Part shown: positions 46,842-55,885 of the stretch, in pieces
Layout of the letters: the number at the start of each line of letters is the position of its first letter
Position numbering within the stretch: the stretch's first letter is position 1
From: Flavobacterium aquatile LMG 4008 = ATCC 11947
GTDB lineage: Bacteria > Bacteroidota > Bacteroidia > Flavobacteriales > Flavobacteriaceae
Direction of reading: 5' to 3'
Length of the DNA stretch: 64,000 nucleotides
Assembly (NCBI RefSeq): GCF_000757385.1
Contig: NZ_JRHH01000002.1
Location: 590,612 to 654,611, forward strand
Notes under the pieces: model-generated
Told to the model about the DNA's origin: nothing
What the model saw: the letters and a program-made list of their open reading frames with translations, nothing else
Databases searched by the model: none
Position numbers and translations under genes: made by a program

Positions 46842-46853
46842 TGGGATTTTTTT
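46827..46853 (+). terminator. Terminator at the end of gcvH-vanZ
   Basis: Stem AAAATCTCAC (46827-46836) with GTGGGATTTT (46841-46850, one G-T pair), ATTA loop, T run. The VanZ-like stop codon TAG spans the loop. Confidence 0.8.
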
Positions 46854-46867
46854 ATTTTTACCATTAA

Positions 46868-46875
46868 TAATTTTG
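46868..46875 (+). promoter_or_regulatory. -7 element directly before deoC
   Basis: TAATTTTG matches TAnnTTTG and ends four bases before the ATG, as for ruvB. The T run of the terminator lies 17-20 bases upstream in the -33 position. Confidence 0.45.
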
Positions 46876-46879
46876 TCTA

Positions 46880-47623
46880 ATGAATATCAAGCAATATCTC
46901 GATTCTACCTATTTAAAAACTCCTGCTCAAGCCGGTTTAACATTTGATGAAAATAAATTTGTAGTCGAAGGTTTTATCAAAGAGGCAATTGAGGAAGGAT
47001 TTAAACTGATTATGATTCGTCTAGACATGGTTTCGTTAGCCAAAAAAATGATTAAAGATGCCAATTCTAAAGTTTCAATTGGAACAGTAATTGGTTTTCA
47101 CGAAGGCACAAATTCTCTAGAAGATAAATTGGCAGAAGCCAAGCAAGCAATAATTGATGGTGCCGATGATTTAGATTTTGTAATCAACTACGAAGCTTTC
47201 AAACAAGGAAACGTTGATTTAGTTAAAAAAGAAGTGCTCGAAGGAACAAAATTAGCCTTAGATAACCACAAAATTGCCAAATGGATCATTGAAGTTGCAG
47301 CACTAAATGATGATCAAATTATTCAAATTTCGGCGCTAATAAAAAACGTGGTCATTGCTAATTTCAAAGAAGAATGTTTTTGCTCAGTATTTGTAAAATC
47401 ATCCACCGGATTTTATAAAACCGAAAATAATTTGCCAAATGGCGCGACAATTCATACCATAACAATGATGTTAGAAAACAGTTCGCCACTTCCAGTAAAA
47501 GCTGCCGGCGGCGTTAGAACTTATGAAGAAGCAGTTGCAATGATTCAACTTGGTGTAAAAAGAATAGGAACATCTTCGGCAAAAGCTATTGCTAATGGTG
47601 CTCAATCAAATAGTGATTACTAA
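46880..47623 (+). CDS. deoC: Deoxyribose-phosphate aldolase
   Basis: The 247-residue aldolase splits 2-deoxyribose 5-phosphate into glyceraldehyde 3-phosphate and acetaldehyde in nucleoside catabolism. The TIM-barrel active site is visible: Asp99 in DDLDFVIN, Schiff-base Lys173 in FVKSSTGF and Lys207 in VKAAGGVR. It starts at the ATG giving MNIKQYLDSTYLK, where Asp8 and Thr10 match the family start. No other deo genes are adjacent; a RemB-like gene follows after 16 bases. Confidence 0.94.
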   Translation: MNIKQYLDSTYLKTPAQAGLTFDENKFVVEGFIKEAIEEGFKLIMIRLDMVSLAKKMIKDANSKVSIGTVIGFHEGTNSLEDKLAEAKQAIIDGADDLDFVINYEAFKQGNVDLVKKEVLEGTKLALDNHKIAKWIIEVAALNDDQIIQISALIKNVVIANFKEECFCSVFVKSSTGFYKTENNLPNGATIHTITMMLENSSPLPVKAAGGVRTYEEAVAMIQLGVKRIGTSSAKAIANGAQSNSDY

Positions 47624-47639
47624 TTTTTATTTTATAAAA

Positions 47640-49757
47640 ATGTTTAAAAGAATAGCAGTTTTAGTTTTAGTTTTTTGGTCGATTTTTACTTCGGCTCAGA
47701 ATAATTTTAGCGAACAATTTCCAGTTTTTCCCAATTGCGAAGGAAAACAATTAAAAGAATTAGAAACTTGTTTTTATAGCGAAGTGCAAACTTTTGTTTT
47801 TCAAAATTATCAAGTTCCAGATAAATTTAAAGATCAAAAAACAACAGTAATCGTACTTTTTGAAGTAGATGATAAAGGAAATTTCAAAGTACAATATGTG
47901 GATGCCATTGATGAAACTTTAACTGCCGAAAGCAAACGAGTTTTCTCAAAATTACCAAAAATAAAAGCTGCAACTTACAACGGAAATCCTACCTATTCTA
48001 AATATACTATCAGAATTACTATTCCGCTACAAAATCCTGCCGATGCTGCTATTGAAGAACCAATAGAAAACAATGCTGTTACAAAACCAATAACAGCTAC
48101 AAGTACATTTGATAAAAATAAAGAACTTACCGAACTTGACAGTATTGCTTATAAAAAATTCCAAAATCCGCAATTTACCTCGCATTTAAGCATTCCGTTG
48201 TCACACAGTTATTATGCTCAATTTGATGCTGCTATGAATCAAGTTGGAGCCAATAATCATACAGTTTCGAAACCATTTACTTATGCTGAAGTTTCAAAAT
48301 ATTATGATTTAGCCGATGTTAATTCGAAATTAATGAAAAACAAAACTACTTGGCTAGGAAAAAAATTCTGGAATGAAAACATGGTCGAAATTCAAGGAGA
48401 AGACTATTGGTTTACCATGAATCCAATCGTGGATTTGCAATTGGGGAAAAGTGATCCAAGTGAAGCAAGTTATACTTATGTAAACACACGCGGAATTCAA
48501 GTTCGTGGCGGATTGGGAAAACAATTAAATTTCACCACAACAATCTTCGAAAGCCAAGGTCGATTTGCAGATTATTTCAACAGATATGCCGAATCACTTG
48601 CGCCAGCAGGAGGAAATCCAGCAATTATTCCGGGAATTGGAATTGCCAAAGATTTTAAAACCGACGCTTATGATTTTCCTTTAGCTGAAGCAAATTTAAC
48701 GTTTGCACCAAGTAAATTCTTCGATTTGCAATTGGGTTATGGAAGAAACTTTCTAGGCGATGGTTACCGTTCGTTATTGATGAGTGACGGTGCAAGTCCG
48801 TATCCTTATTTCAAAATAAATACTACTTTTTGGAAAATTAAATACACCAATACGTATATGTGGATGAAAGATGTTCGAGAAGAAGCAACATTAGACCGAA
48901 CTTACGCTACAAAATATGTTGCTAATCATTATTTAAGTTGGAATGTAACCAAGCGTTTTAACATAGGCTTCTTCGAATCGGTAGTTTGGAGCAATCAAAA
49001 CAATCGTGGATTTGATATGAGTTTTGTGAATCCAATAATATTTTATCGTGCTGTAGAATTTTCTTCATCGTCAAGAAGCGGAAATGCACTTTTGGGATTG
49101 ACAGGGAAATACAAATGGAACAACCAAATTAATTTCTACGGACAGTTCTTATTGGATGAATTTTCGTTGGGCGACATGAAGTCGGGTGAAAAAAGTTGGA
49201 AAAACAAATTTGGTTATCAATTCGGAGCTAAATATTACAATGCTTTTAAAGTTAAAGATTTATTGCTTCAAGCCGAATACAATCATGTTCGACCATACGT
49301 GTATGCGCACAGCGAAGTTTTAACCAATTACGGACATAACAATCAAAGTTTAGGACATCAATGGGGTGGAAATTTTAGTGAATTTATAGGAATTGCTCGT
49401 TACAATTACGGCAGATATTTCGCCGATGCTAAAATTACTTTAGGAAAACGAGGATTAGATTTTGCAAATTCTGGAGCAAATTCTAACTACGGAAGCAATA
49501 TTTACAGAGATTACGACGAAGATCGTTATGCCGATACAGGAGTTGTCGTTGGACAAGGAAATAAAACCAATATTTTCATTGCCGATTTACAAGCAGGATA
49601 TTTGGTAAATCCAGCGACAAATTTAAAACTATTCGGAAGTCTTATCTATAGAAACTTCGATCCATCAACCGACACCATAACCGATTTTAAAGAAAGCACA
49701 ACCTGGTTTTCTGTAGGATTACGTTGTGATATTTTTAATTGGTATTTGGATTATTAG
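47640..49757 (+). CDS. remB: RemB-like gliding motility outer membrane protein
   Basis: A 705-residue exported protein: signal peptide (IAVLVLVFWSIFTSAQ), an N-terminal domain (about 20-130) resembling a TonB C-terminal-like fold (TTVIVLFEVDDKGNF), then a long beta-strand-rich region with many aromatic residues that looks like an outer membrane barrel (RGGLGKQLNFTTTIFESQGRF; DLQLGYGRNFLGDGYRSL). It resembles what is annotated in Flavobacterium as gliding motility protein RemB; that assignment is from memory. The ATG at 47640 is chosen as it opens the signal peptide; the upstream open part overlaps deoC. Confidence 0.65.
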   Translation: MFKRIAVLVLVFWSIFTSAQNNFSEQFPVFPNCEGKQLKELETCFYSEVQTFVFQNYQVPDKFKDQKTTVIVLFEVDDKGNFKVQYVDAIDETLTAESKRVFSKLPKIKAATYNGNPTYSKYTIRITIPLQNPADAAIEEPIENNAVTKPITATSTFDKNKELTELDSIAYKKFQNPQFTSHLSIPLSHSYYAQFDAAMNQVGANNHTVSKPFTYAEVSKYYDLADVNSKLMKNKTTWLGKKFWNENMVEIQGEDYWFTMNPIVDLQLGKSDPSEASYTYVNTRGIQVRGGLGKQLNFTTTIFESQGRFADYFNRYAESLAPAGGNPAIIPGIGIAKDFKTDAYDFPLAEANLTFAPSKFFDLQLGYGRNFLGDGYRSLLMSDGASPYPYFKINTTFWKIKYTNTYMWMKDVREEATLDRTYATKYVANHYLSWNVTKRFNIGFFESVVWSNQNNRGFDMSFVNPIIFYRAVEFSSSSRSGNALLGLTGKYKWNNQINFYGQFLLDEFSLGDMKSGEKSWKNKFGYQFGAKYYNAFKVKDLLLQAEYNHVRPYVYAHSEVLTNYGHNNQSLGHQWGGNFSEFIGIARYNYGRYFADAKITLGKRGLDFANSGANSNYGSNIYRDYDEDRYADTGVVVGQGNKTNIFIADLQAGYLVNPATNLKLFGSLIYRNFDPSTDTITDFKESTTWFSVGLRCDIFNWYLDY

Positions 49758-49789
49758 AAGGTTTTGTATGAATTTTATAAGCCGAAATT

Positions 49790-51442
49790 ATGATTAAATT
49801 TAATTCAAAGTGCTATCGATTTAGCTACTATTTAGTTGTGCTTTTTGTAATTACAAGTTGCAGTAATTCTAAGTACTTAAATCAAGATATAATCAAACGT
49901 AATTATCAAATTGATGATTATTTATATAATGATTCTATCAAAGTAGCAATTGATTTTTATGGTCAATTAGATAATATAAATTTACTTAAGACCAAGAAAA
50001 GTGAATTAAAAAAGGAATTGAAAGGTTTTGATAATTTGTCTGTAGATAAACTATTTTTCACTTGTAATTCAAAAATCAATGATTACAAAATTTATCTGTT
50101 TTATGATAAAATTGAAGAAAATCAAGATTCTATAACACAAGTTAGTATTTTAAAAACCAATCCTGATTTCAGATATTCTATCATTGAGAAGCAGAAAGGA
50201 AATACTAAAATTACAACATTAGTTAAAAGTAAAACTACTAAAAAAGAATACACTTTAGAAGTCGCAAAAGATGTTGTAAGTAAAATTAATATTGGTTCAT
50301 TTGATAAAAATAAATTATCCTATTTTAAGATTTTTCAAACCTTCGTGAAAGGAAATCATAATTATTTACAAGCTCGTGAAAAATTAAAAACAGCACCATT
50401 AGATGATAAAAAACATCAACAGTTTAATGATGTAAAATTTCAGTTTATAGCTACATCTAATTCTTTTTTATCCAATAATCCGGAATATAATTCCTTTCTT
50501 TTGGATTACGAAAAAAAGAGAAAAACCTATTTTAATAAAACGGTTAATGATATCTATTCAAATGATGATGTTTTTAAAAACAATAAGGTCTTTGATGAAA
50601 TTGGATTGATTGCAAAAAATAATAGTGTTATTATTTTAAATGAAGATCATTATTATCCAAAACACCGATATTTTGCAATGCAATTACTTGATGTTTTAAA
50701 GCAAAATGGCTACAGTTATTTGTCTCTTGAAGCTTTTTTTTCCGATAAAGAAAATAATTTGTTCCCAAATTACAATAACGGATTTTACACTTCAGAACCT
50801 TATTTTGGACACTTTTTAAGAAGAGCAAGAGAGCTTGGATTTACTATTTTAGGACATGAAAACCAAGATGACAGTATTGATAGAGAAATAGGACAAGCAA
50901 AAAATGTTTATAGAATTTTACAGGACGATCCAAACGCAAAAATCTTTGTATATGTAGGTCATGCTCATTTAGAAAAATCAACAAAAGACAAGAAATGGAT
51001 GGCGGAATATTTCAAAGAGTTTGCCAAAATAAATCCGATTACTATTAATCAAGCTAAGATTTTTGCGGATACAAATGACGAAATTGTTTTAATACCGAGA
51101 AAGCATCTTGAAAAGGATTCACTTTTAAACTCAAGTGCGGATTATTTTTTAATCAATAACATCAAAGTTGATTTAAAAAAAGTATATACAAACAGTAAAT
51201 TTAAAAGTGTAACTTTAAAAAATAGAGAAATTAAAAATCATAAAAATGAGGAACTTTTAATAGAGGTTTTTGATTTTTATGAATATGAAAAATTAAAATC
51301 TTTAACATTACCAATTATTAATTTATTAGCTACGTCAAAATCTACTACAATTAAAGTTGATTTGCCCTTAGGTAAATATTACATAAAAATTAAAACTGTA
51401 GAAAATAAAAAGATTTTTGAAGAAGTAATTTTGGTCGAATAA
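49790..51442 (+). CDS. Lipoprotein with EreA/ChaN/TraB-like domain
   Basis: The 550 residues start with a lipoprotein signal (VVLFVITSC, Cys24). Residues about 30-270 are Lys/Asn-rich with no recognised domain. Residues about 275-400 show a pattern like the EreA/ChaN/TraB superfamily: a strand ending in ILNEDHYYPKHR, a helix and strand ending in a Glu (YLSLEAF), a later GHENQDDSIDREI, and KIFVYVGHAHLEK. In that superfamily Glu and His residues at these positions bind metal or act in catalysis. The C-terminal 110 residues look like a small beta domain. It follows the RemB-like gene after 32 bases. Substrate unknown; the superfamily assignment is moderate. Confidence 0.6.
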   Translation: MIKFNSKCYRFSYYLVVLFVITSCSNSKYLNQDIIKRNYQIDDYLYNDSIKVAIDFYGQLDNINLLKTKKSELKKELKGFDNLSVDKLFFTCNSKINDYKIYLFYDKIEENQDSITQVSILKTNPDFRYSIIEKQKGNTKITTLVKSKTTKKEYTLEVAKDVVSKINIGSFDKNKLSYFKIFQTFVKGNHNYLQAREKLKTAPLDDKKHQQFNDVKFQFIATSNSFLSNNPEYNSFLLDYEKKRKTYFNKTVNDIYSNDDVFKNNKVFDEIGLIAKNNSVIILNEDHYYPKHRYFAMQLLDVLKQNGYSYLSLEAFFSDKENNLFPNYNNGFYTSEPYFGHFLRRARELGFTILGHENQDDSIDREIGQAKNVYRILQDDPNAKIFVYVGHAHLEKSTKDKKWMAEYFKEFAKINPITINQAKIFADTNDEIVLIPRKHLEKDSLLNSSADYFLINNIKVDLKKVYTNSKFKSVTLKNREIKNHKNEELLIEVFDFYEYEKLKSLTLPIINLLATSKSTTIKVDLPLGKYYIKIKTVENKKIFEEVILVE

Positions 51443-51513
51443 TCAAATATATTTTCCAATGTATTTCAATTATTAAAAACTTCCTGTCTTTTATACAATT
51501 TTATCAATTGTTT

Positions 51514-51545
51514 TTTGTCAAATCCTTTTTGATGAACTACTTTTG
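51514..51545 (+). promoter_or_regulatory. Promoter of the oxidase assembly and subunit III/IV cluster
   Basis: TTTG at 51514-51517, a 20-base spacer and TACTTTTG at 51538-51545. The heme O synthase start codon is 30 bases downstream. Confidence 0.7.
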
Positions 51546-51575
51546 CACAAGATTTAAAAAACAATACCAATCAAA

Positions 51576-52478
51576 TTGAATTCAACTACAAATACACTTT
51601 CACTAAAATCTATTTTTACCGATTTTAAAGAAATTACTAAAGCTGGTTTGGCTGTTAGTGTTTTGTTTTCATCTATTGCTGGATATTTATTGGGTTTTAG
51701 TAATTCTTTTCCTTTTAGTTGGACAACATTATTAATGCTTACCATTGGCGGATATTGCATGGTTGGTGCATCAAATGCATTCAATCAAGTAATTGAAAAA
51801 GACCTTGATGCCTTGATGGATCGAACAAAAAATCGTCCAGTTCCATCAGGAAGAATGTCGGTAAATACAGCCTTGTTAATTGCAAGTTTATTAACTGTCA
51901 TCGGGTTAGTTTTATTATACTTAATCAATCCAAAAACAGCAATGTTTGGTGCGATTTCAATATTTCTATACACCAGTTTATACACGCCATTAAAAACAAA
52001 AACGCCACTTTCGGTATTTGTTGGAGCTTTTCCTGGTGCAATTCCGTTCATGTTAGGATGGGTTGCTGCAACAGGAGAATTCGGAATTGAAGCTGGAACG
52101 TTATTCTTAATTCAATTCTTTTGGCAATTTCCACACTTTTGGGCAATCGGTTGGTTTTTATACGAAGACTACGAAAAAGCAGGTTTTTTCATGCTTCCTA
52201 CAGGAAAGAAAGACGATAAAACAGCATTGCAAACAATATTGTACACGGTTTGGTTAATTGTTGCGTCTTTATTACCTTGTTTAGGTTTTACAGGTCAATT
52301 ATTTATTTCGAAAATCGCAGCAGTTTTAGTACTTTTGCTTGGCTTATGGATGTTGTATTATGCTTTACGTTTACGAAAAGAAAAAACTTCAAAAGCAGCA
52401 AAATCATTAATGTTGGCTAGCGTTTTTTATATCACAATGTTACAACTAATTTATATAATAGATAAATTCTTGAGATAA
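51576..52478 (+). CDS. ctaB: Heme O synthase (protoheme IX farnesyltransferase)
   Basis: The 300-residue UbiA-type prenyltransferase adds farnesyl to protoheme, giving heme O for the oxidase. It has about nine helices; the first Asp-rich motif is in NAFNQVIEKDLDALMDRTKNRP (N-x3-D-x3-D) and the second near LYEDYEKAGFFMLP. The start is the TTG at 51576, 30 bases after a complete promoter; no ATG is present before the conserved segment. It leads the oxidase III/IV gene cluster. Confidence 0.93.
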   Translation: MNSTTNTLSLKSIFTDFKEITKAGLAVSVLFSSIAGYLLGFSNSFPFSWTTLLMLTIGGYCMVGASNAFNQVIEKDLDALMDRTKNRPVPSGRMSVNTALLIASLLTVIGLVLLYLINPKTAMFGAISIFLYTSLYTPLKTKTPLSVFVGAFPGAIPFMLGWVAATGEFGIEAGTLFLIQFFWQFPHFWAIGWFLYEDYEKAGFFMLPTGKKDDKTALQTILYTVWLIVASLLPCLGFTGQLFISKIAAVLVLLLGLWMLYYALRLRKEKTSKAAKSLMLASVFYITMLQLIYIIDKFLR

Positions 52479-52480
52479 TT

Positions 52481-53062
52481 ATGGCAATGTCAATCGAAGA
52501 ACATAAAGCGCGAACAGGACGTTCCTACAAATTACTGCTGATTTTTGCAATGATTAGTATGACTATGATGTTTGCCGGAATAACAAGTGCTTTCGTGGTG
52601 AGTAAATCAAGAGGTGATTGGATGAAAGATTTTGTAATGCCGACTCCTTTTTTTATCAGTACAGCACTAATTTTATTGTGTAGTCTTGCATTTATACTAG
52701 CAAAAAAGGCAATAAAAAAAGACGATAGAAATCTAACAACAATCCTGCTTTTAACGACATTAGCGTTAGGAATTGGGTTTGTTTATTTTCAGTTTGAAGG
52801 ATTCAATCAATTGTATTTAAGCGGATTGGTTCCGGCTGGTGGAGCAGGTTCTATTACTATTTCATTTTTGTATGTTGTAGTTTTAGCACATCTTGCGCAT
52901 CTTGCTGGCGGAATTATTTCTTTATTAATTATAATTTATAATCATTTTAAACAAAAGTACAATTCGAGTCAATTCCTTGGTATTGAGCTTGGTGCAATGT
53001 ATTGGCACTTTCTTGATTTCTTGTGGATTTATTTGTTTTTGTTTTTATATTTCTTTAAATAA
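52481..53062 (+). CDS. Cytochrome c oxidase subunit III, short paralogue
   Basis: A 193-residue heme-copper oxidase subunit III with five helices, lacking the first two helices of the seven-helix form. Motifs include MTMMFAGITSAFVVSKSRGDW and the C-terminal GAMYWHFLDFLWIYLFLFLYFFK, the latter being the family end signature (YWHFLDFLW). It starts two bases after ctaB and is followed by a second, longer subunit III gene, so two subunit III forms are encoded in tandem. Confidence 0.92.
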   Translation: MAMSIEEHKARTGRSYKLLLIFAMISMTMMFAGITSAFVVSKSRGDWMKDFVMPTPFFISTALILLCSLAFILAKKAIKKDDRNLTTILLLTTLALGIGFVYFQFEGFNQLYLSGLVPAGGAGSITISFLYVVVLAHLAHLAGGIISLLIIIYNHFKQKYNSSQFLGIELGAMYWHFLDFLWIYLFLFLYFFK

Positions 53063-53104
53063 GAAAAAAACGTAAATTTGAAAACTTTTTAACTAACAAC
53101 TTTT

Positions 53105-54139
53105 ATGGGAGCGACAGTTACTACTAATACTGTAGGAAAAACTTGGGATGGCGCAAACGAGCCACTTGGAGCAAGTTACGGAAAATTAATGATGTGGTTT
53201 TTCATCGTATCGGATGCATTAACCTTTTCTGGATTTTTGGCAGCTTACGGTTTTTCTAGATTTAAATTTATCGAAACTTGGCCTTTAGCCGATGAGGTTT
53301 TTACTCACTTTCCGTTTGCACACGGGCAAAATGCACCAATGTACTATGTTGCATTGATGACTTTTATTCTTATCTTTTCTTCGGTAACAATGGTTTTGGC
53401 TGTTGATGCAGGACATAATATGAATAAAGGAAAAGTAGCTTTTTACATGTTTCTAACAATCATTGGAGGTTTAATCTTCGTTGGTTCTCAAGCATGGGAA
53501 TGGAAAAACTTTATTAAAGGTGAATATGGTGCAATTGAAACTAAAGGAGGAAGTATTCTACAATTCGTTAATGCAAAAGGCGAACGAGTAAAATTAGAGG
53601 AGTTTGCTGCGACATTGCAAGAAGATAGAGTTCAAAGAACTAGAGGAAATGCTTTATGGTTTGGAAGTGAACCTGCATTGCCAACGTATTCTGTTGCAGA
53701 AGTTCAAGCTGGTTTTAAATCTAATCCTGATTTGTTAATTAGAACGGAAGTTATTTTTGATAAAGAAACTGCAAAAACTGCTGTTGGTGCTCATCCAACA
53801 TTAAATGATAGAGAATTTCATACTAAACATAAAACTATTTTAACAAGAGCAGAATCTGAAAAGATGTTAGCTAATGCTGTTTTAGTTGTTGAAGGTGCAA
53901 ATCTTGAAAGAAACGAATACGGTAGTAAATTATTTGCCGATTTCTTTTTCTTCATCACAGGGTTTCACGGTTTCCACGTATTCTCTGGAGTTATAATAAA
54001 TATCATCATTTTCTTAAATGTACTTTTAGGAACTTATGAAAAAAGAAGATCGTATGAAATGGTTGAAAAAGTTGGACTTTACTGGCACTTTGTCGATTTA
54101 GTTTGGGTTTTCGTATTCACTTTCTTCTACTTAGTTTAA
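53105..54139 (+). CDS. Cytochrome c oxidase subunit III, long form with soluble insert
   Basis: A 344-residue paralogue of the preceding gene. Helices lie at about 27-50, 80-100, 110-132, 279-310 and 325-344, ending with the signature YWHFVDLVWVF. Between helices three and four, residues about 136-275 are a hydrophilic insert of roughly 140 residues absent from ordinary subunit III. The insert has no cysteine and no recognised domain. It is a full-length, in-frame part of the protein, and I believe similar inserts occur in related bacteria. Confidence 0.92.
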   Translation: MGATVTTNTVGKTWDGANEPLGASYGKLMMWFFIVSDALTFSGFLAAYGFSRFKFIETWPLADEVFTHFPFAHGQNAPMYYVALMTFILIFSSVTMVLAVDAGHNMNKGKVAFYMFLTIIGGLIFVGSQAWEWKNFIKGEYGAIETKGGSILQFVNAKGERVKLEEFAATLQEDRVQRTRGNALWFGSEPALPTYSVAEVQAGFKSNPDLLIRTEVIFDKETAKTAVGAHPTLNDREFHTKHKTILTRAESEKMLANAVLVVEGANLERNEYGSKLFADFFFFITGFHGFHVFSGVIINIIIFLNVLLGTYEKRRSYEMVEKVGLYWHFVDLVWVFVFTFFYLV

Positions 54140-54158
54140 TTTTTAGAAATTATATATT

Positions 54159-54509
54159 ATGTCACACGAACACGTTTCTAATACAAAAAGAATTTGGAAT
54201 GTATTTTTCCTTCTATCGGCAGTAACAATTGTTGAGGTAATTCTTGGAATCATTAAGCCAGAAGCTTTACACATGACTAACTTTTTAGGCATGAATTTAT
54301 TGAACTGGATCTTTATTTTACTTACACTTTACAAAGCATATTATATTGTTTGGGCTTTCATGCACATGGAAGGTGAAACAACAGCGTTAAGAAGATCAGT
54401 CGTTTGGACTGTCATTTTCTTAGTTATATATCTAGTTTTTATACTTCTTGTAGAAGGAAATTACATTTATGGGGTTTTTAAAAATTCAACAATCAAGTGG
54501 AATTTTTAA
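54159..54509 (+). CDS. Cytochrome c oxidase subunit IV
   Basis: The 116-residue product has three membrane helices and the bacterial subunit IV pattern (IWNVFFLLSAVTIVEVILGI; YYIVWAFMHMEGE). It is a small accessory subunit of the oxidase. It lies 19 bases after the long subunit III gene and is followed by a terminator, although oxidase assembly genes continue beyond it. Confidence 0.9.
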   Translation: MSHEHVSNTKRIWNVFFLLSAVTIVEVILGIIKPEALHMTNFLGMNLLNWIFILLTLYKAYYIVWAFMHMEGETTALRRSVVWTVIFLVIYLVFILLVEGNYIYGVFKNSTIKWNF

Positions 54510-54532
54510 CATTATATTAATTCAAATTAAAG

Positions 54533-54563
54533 TCCCGATTCTGTCGGGATTTTTTTATTTTTG
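54533..54563 (+). terminator. Terminator after subunit IV, merging with a -7 element
   Basis: Stem TCCCGA (54533-54538) with TCGGGA (54544-54549), TTCTG loop and a T run. The end of the run forms TATTTTTG (54556-54563), a TAnnTTTG match 21 bases before the next start codon, so terminator and promoter appear fused. Confidence 0.75.
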
Positions 54564-54584
54564 TAACTAATAAATACAAACTAA

Positions 54585-55247
54585 ATGAAAAAGAATTTAG
54601 TACTTATAGTTCTCTTTATTCTTCCTATTGTTGCTTACTTGTTTTTTGCTTCTGGCGTAAACAGTTTTTCTAAATTACCTGTTATTACAACCAAAATTTC
54701 TGAACTTGGTGAGTTGAAATCTACGAATGATAAATCGGTTAAACTTGCTTCTAAAATTACTATTCTCGGTTTCGCTGGAACTGATGTCTATGAAAAGCGT
54801 GGAGGATATTTTAATTTAAGTCAAAAGATATACAATCGCTATAGAGAGTTTAAAGATTTTCAAGTTGTGATTCTTGTTCCAGTTGGCGCCGAAAAACAAG
54901 TTGAAGTTGTTTTAAACAAATTAAAAGCAGTTTCCAATATGTCTAATTGGCATTTTGTATTTGCAACTCCGCAAGAGATTGAAGCAGTTTATAAAAGTAT
55001 GAAATTGCAAAATCCGATTGATGTTTCTAAAGGTTCTAATACCGTTTATATTATCGATAAAGAGCTTAGCTTAAGAGGACGAAAAGGTAAAAACAATAAA
55101 GACGAAGAAGAATATAGAGAAGGTTATAACACGTCGTTAGTATCCGAACTTCATAACGAAATGACAGACGACGTTAGAATTATTCTTGCCGAATACCGAT
55201 TGGCTCTTAAAAAGAATAATGCCGATAGAAAAAAATACGGATTGTAA
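54585..55247 (+). CDS. Membrane-anchored Sco-like protein without cysteines
   Basis: A 220-residue protein with one N-terminal membrane anchor (LVLIVLFILPIVAYLFFASG) and a periplasmic domain of thioredoxin-like order: strand KITILGFAG at about 58-66, helix, strand FQVVILVPVG, the element SNWHFVFATPQEIEAVY that matches NWHFLTGDKAYI of the Sco gene next door, and strand NTVYIIDKE. Where Sco has CxxxC this protein has no cysteine at all, and the metal His of Sco is not obvious. A lysine/glutamate-rich tail follows. It is probably a degenerate Sco paralogue used as a partner or scaffold in CuA assembly; that is inference. Confidence 0.7.
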   Translation: MKKNLVLIVLFILPIVAYLFFASGVNSFSKLPVITTKISELGELKSTNDKSVKLASKITILGFAGTDVYEKRGGYFNLSQKIYNRYREFKDFQVVILVPVGAEKQVEVVLNKLKAVSNMSNWHFVFATPQEIEAVYKSMKLQNPIDVSKGSNTVYIIDKELSLRGRKGKNNKDEEEYREGYNTSLVSELHNEMTDDVRIILAEYRLALKKNNADRKKYGL

Positions 55248-55257
55248 ATAAATCAAA

Positions 55258-55884
55258 ATGAAAAATAAATCATACATAGGAATTTCATTTATAATTTTAA
55301 TTTTCGGAATTTATGCCATTCCTAAAATTATTGATAGATTAAAAGGAAATGATTTGGTCGAAATTGGTCCAGTTCCAACATTTGAATTAACTGATCAAAA
55401 CAATAAAAAAATCACCAACAAAGATTACGTTGGAAAAGTTTACGTTCTAGAATTTTTCTTTTCAACTTGTCCGTCAATTTGTCCAATTATGAATAAAAAT
55501 TTGATTGAAGTGCAGAATGATTTTTTTGGAAATCCAAATTTCGGGATCGCATCAATATCTATAAATCCTGAAAACGATACACCAGAAGTTTTAAAAGCAC
55601 ATGCGAAACAACTTGGAGTGACTTCTACCAATTGGCATTTTCTAACTGGAGATAAAGCTTACATTATGGATCTTTCTAATAAAGGATTTAATATTTATGC
55701 AGGACAAAACGAAAAGGTTGCAGGTGGTTTTGAGCATTCTGGGCTTTTTGCATTAGTCGATAAGAACGGAATTATTAGATGCAGAAAAGACGCTCAAGGA
55801 AATCCAATAATGTATTACGACGGATTAGAAAAAGAAGGTGTAAACGCTATAAAGCAAGATATAAAATTATTATTAGAAGAATAA
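55258..55884 (+). CDS. Sco/SenC copper chaperone for CuA assembly
   Basis: The 208 residues have an N-terminal membrane anchor and a thioredoxin-like Sco domain with copper-binding Cys71 and Cys75 (STCPSICPIM) and His160 (GGFEHSGLF). Sco delivers copper to, or reduces, the CuA site of subunit II, which is encoded in the act-cox operon. It starts ten bases after the cysteine-less paralogue and directly precedes the DUF420 gene (one base gap), so these assembly genes are one unit. Confidence 0.93.
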   Translation: MKNKSYIGISFIILIFGIYAIPKIIDRLKGNDLVEIGPVPTFELTDQNNKKITNKDYVGKVYVLEFFFSTCPSICPIMNKNLIEVQNDFFGNPNFGIASISINPENDTPEVLKAHAKQLGVTSTNWHFLTGDKAYIMDLSNKGFNIYAGQNEKVAGGFEHSGLFALVDKNGIIRCRKDAQGNPIMYYDGLEKEGVNAIKQDIKLLLEE

Positions 55885-55885
55885 A

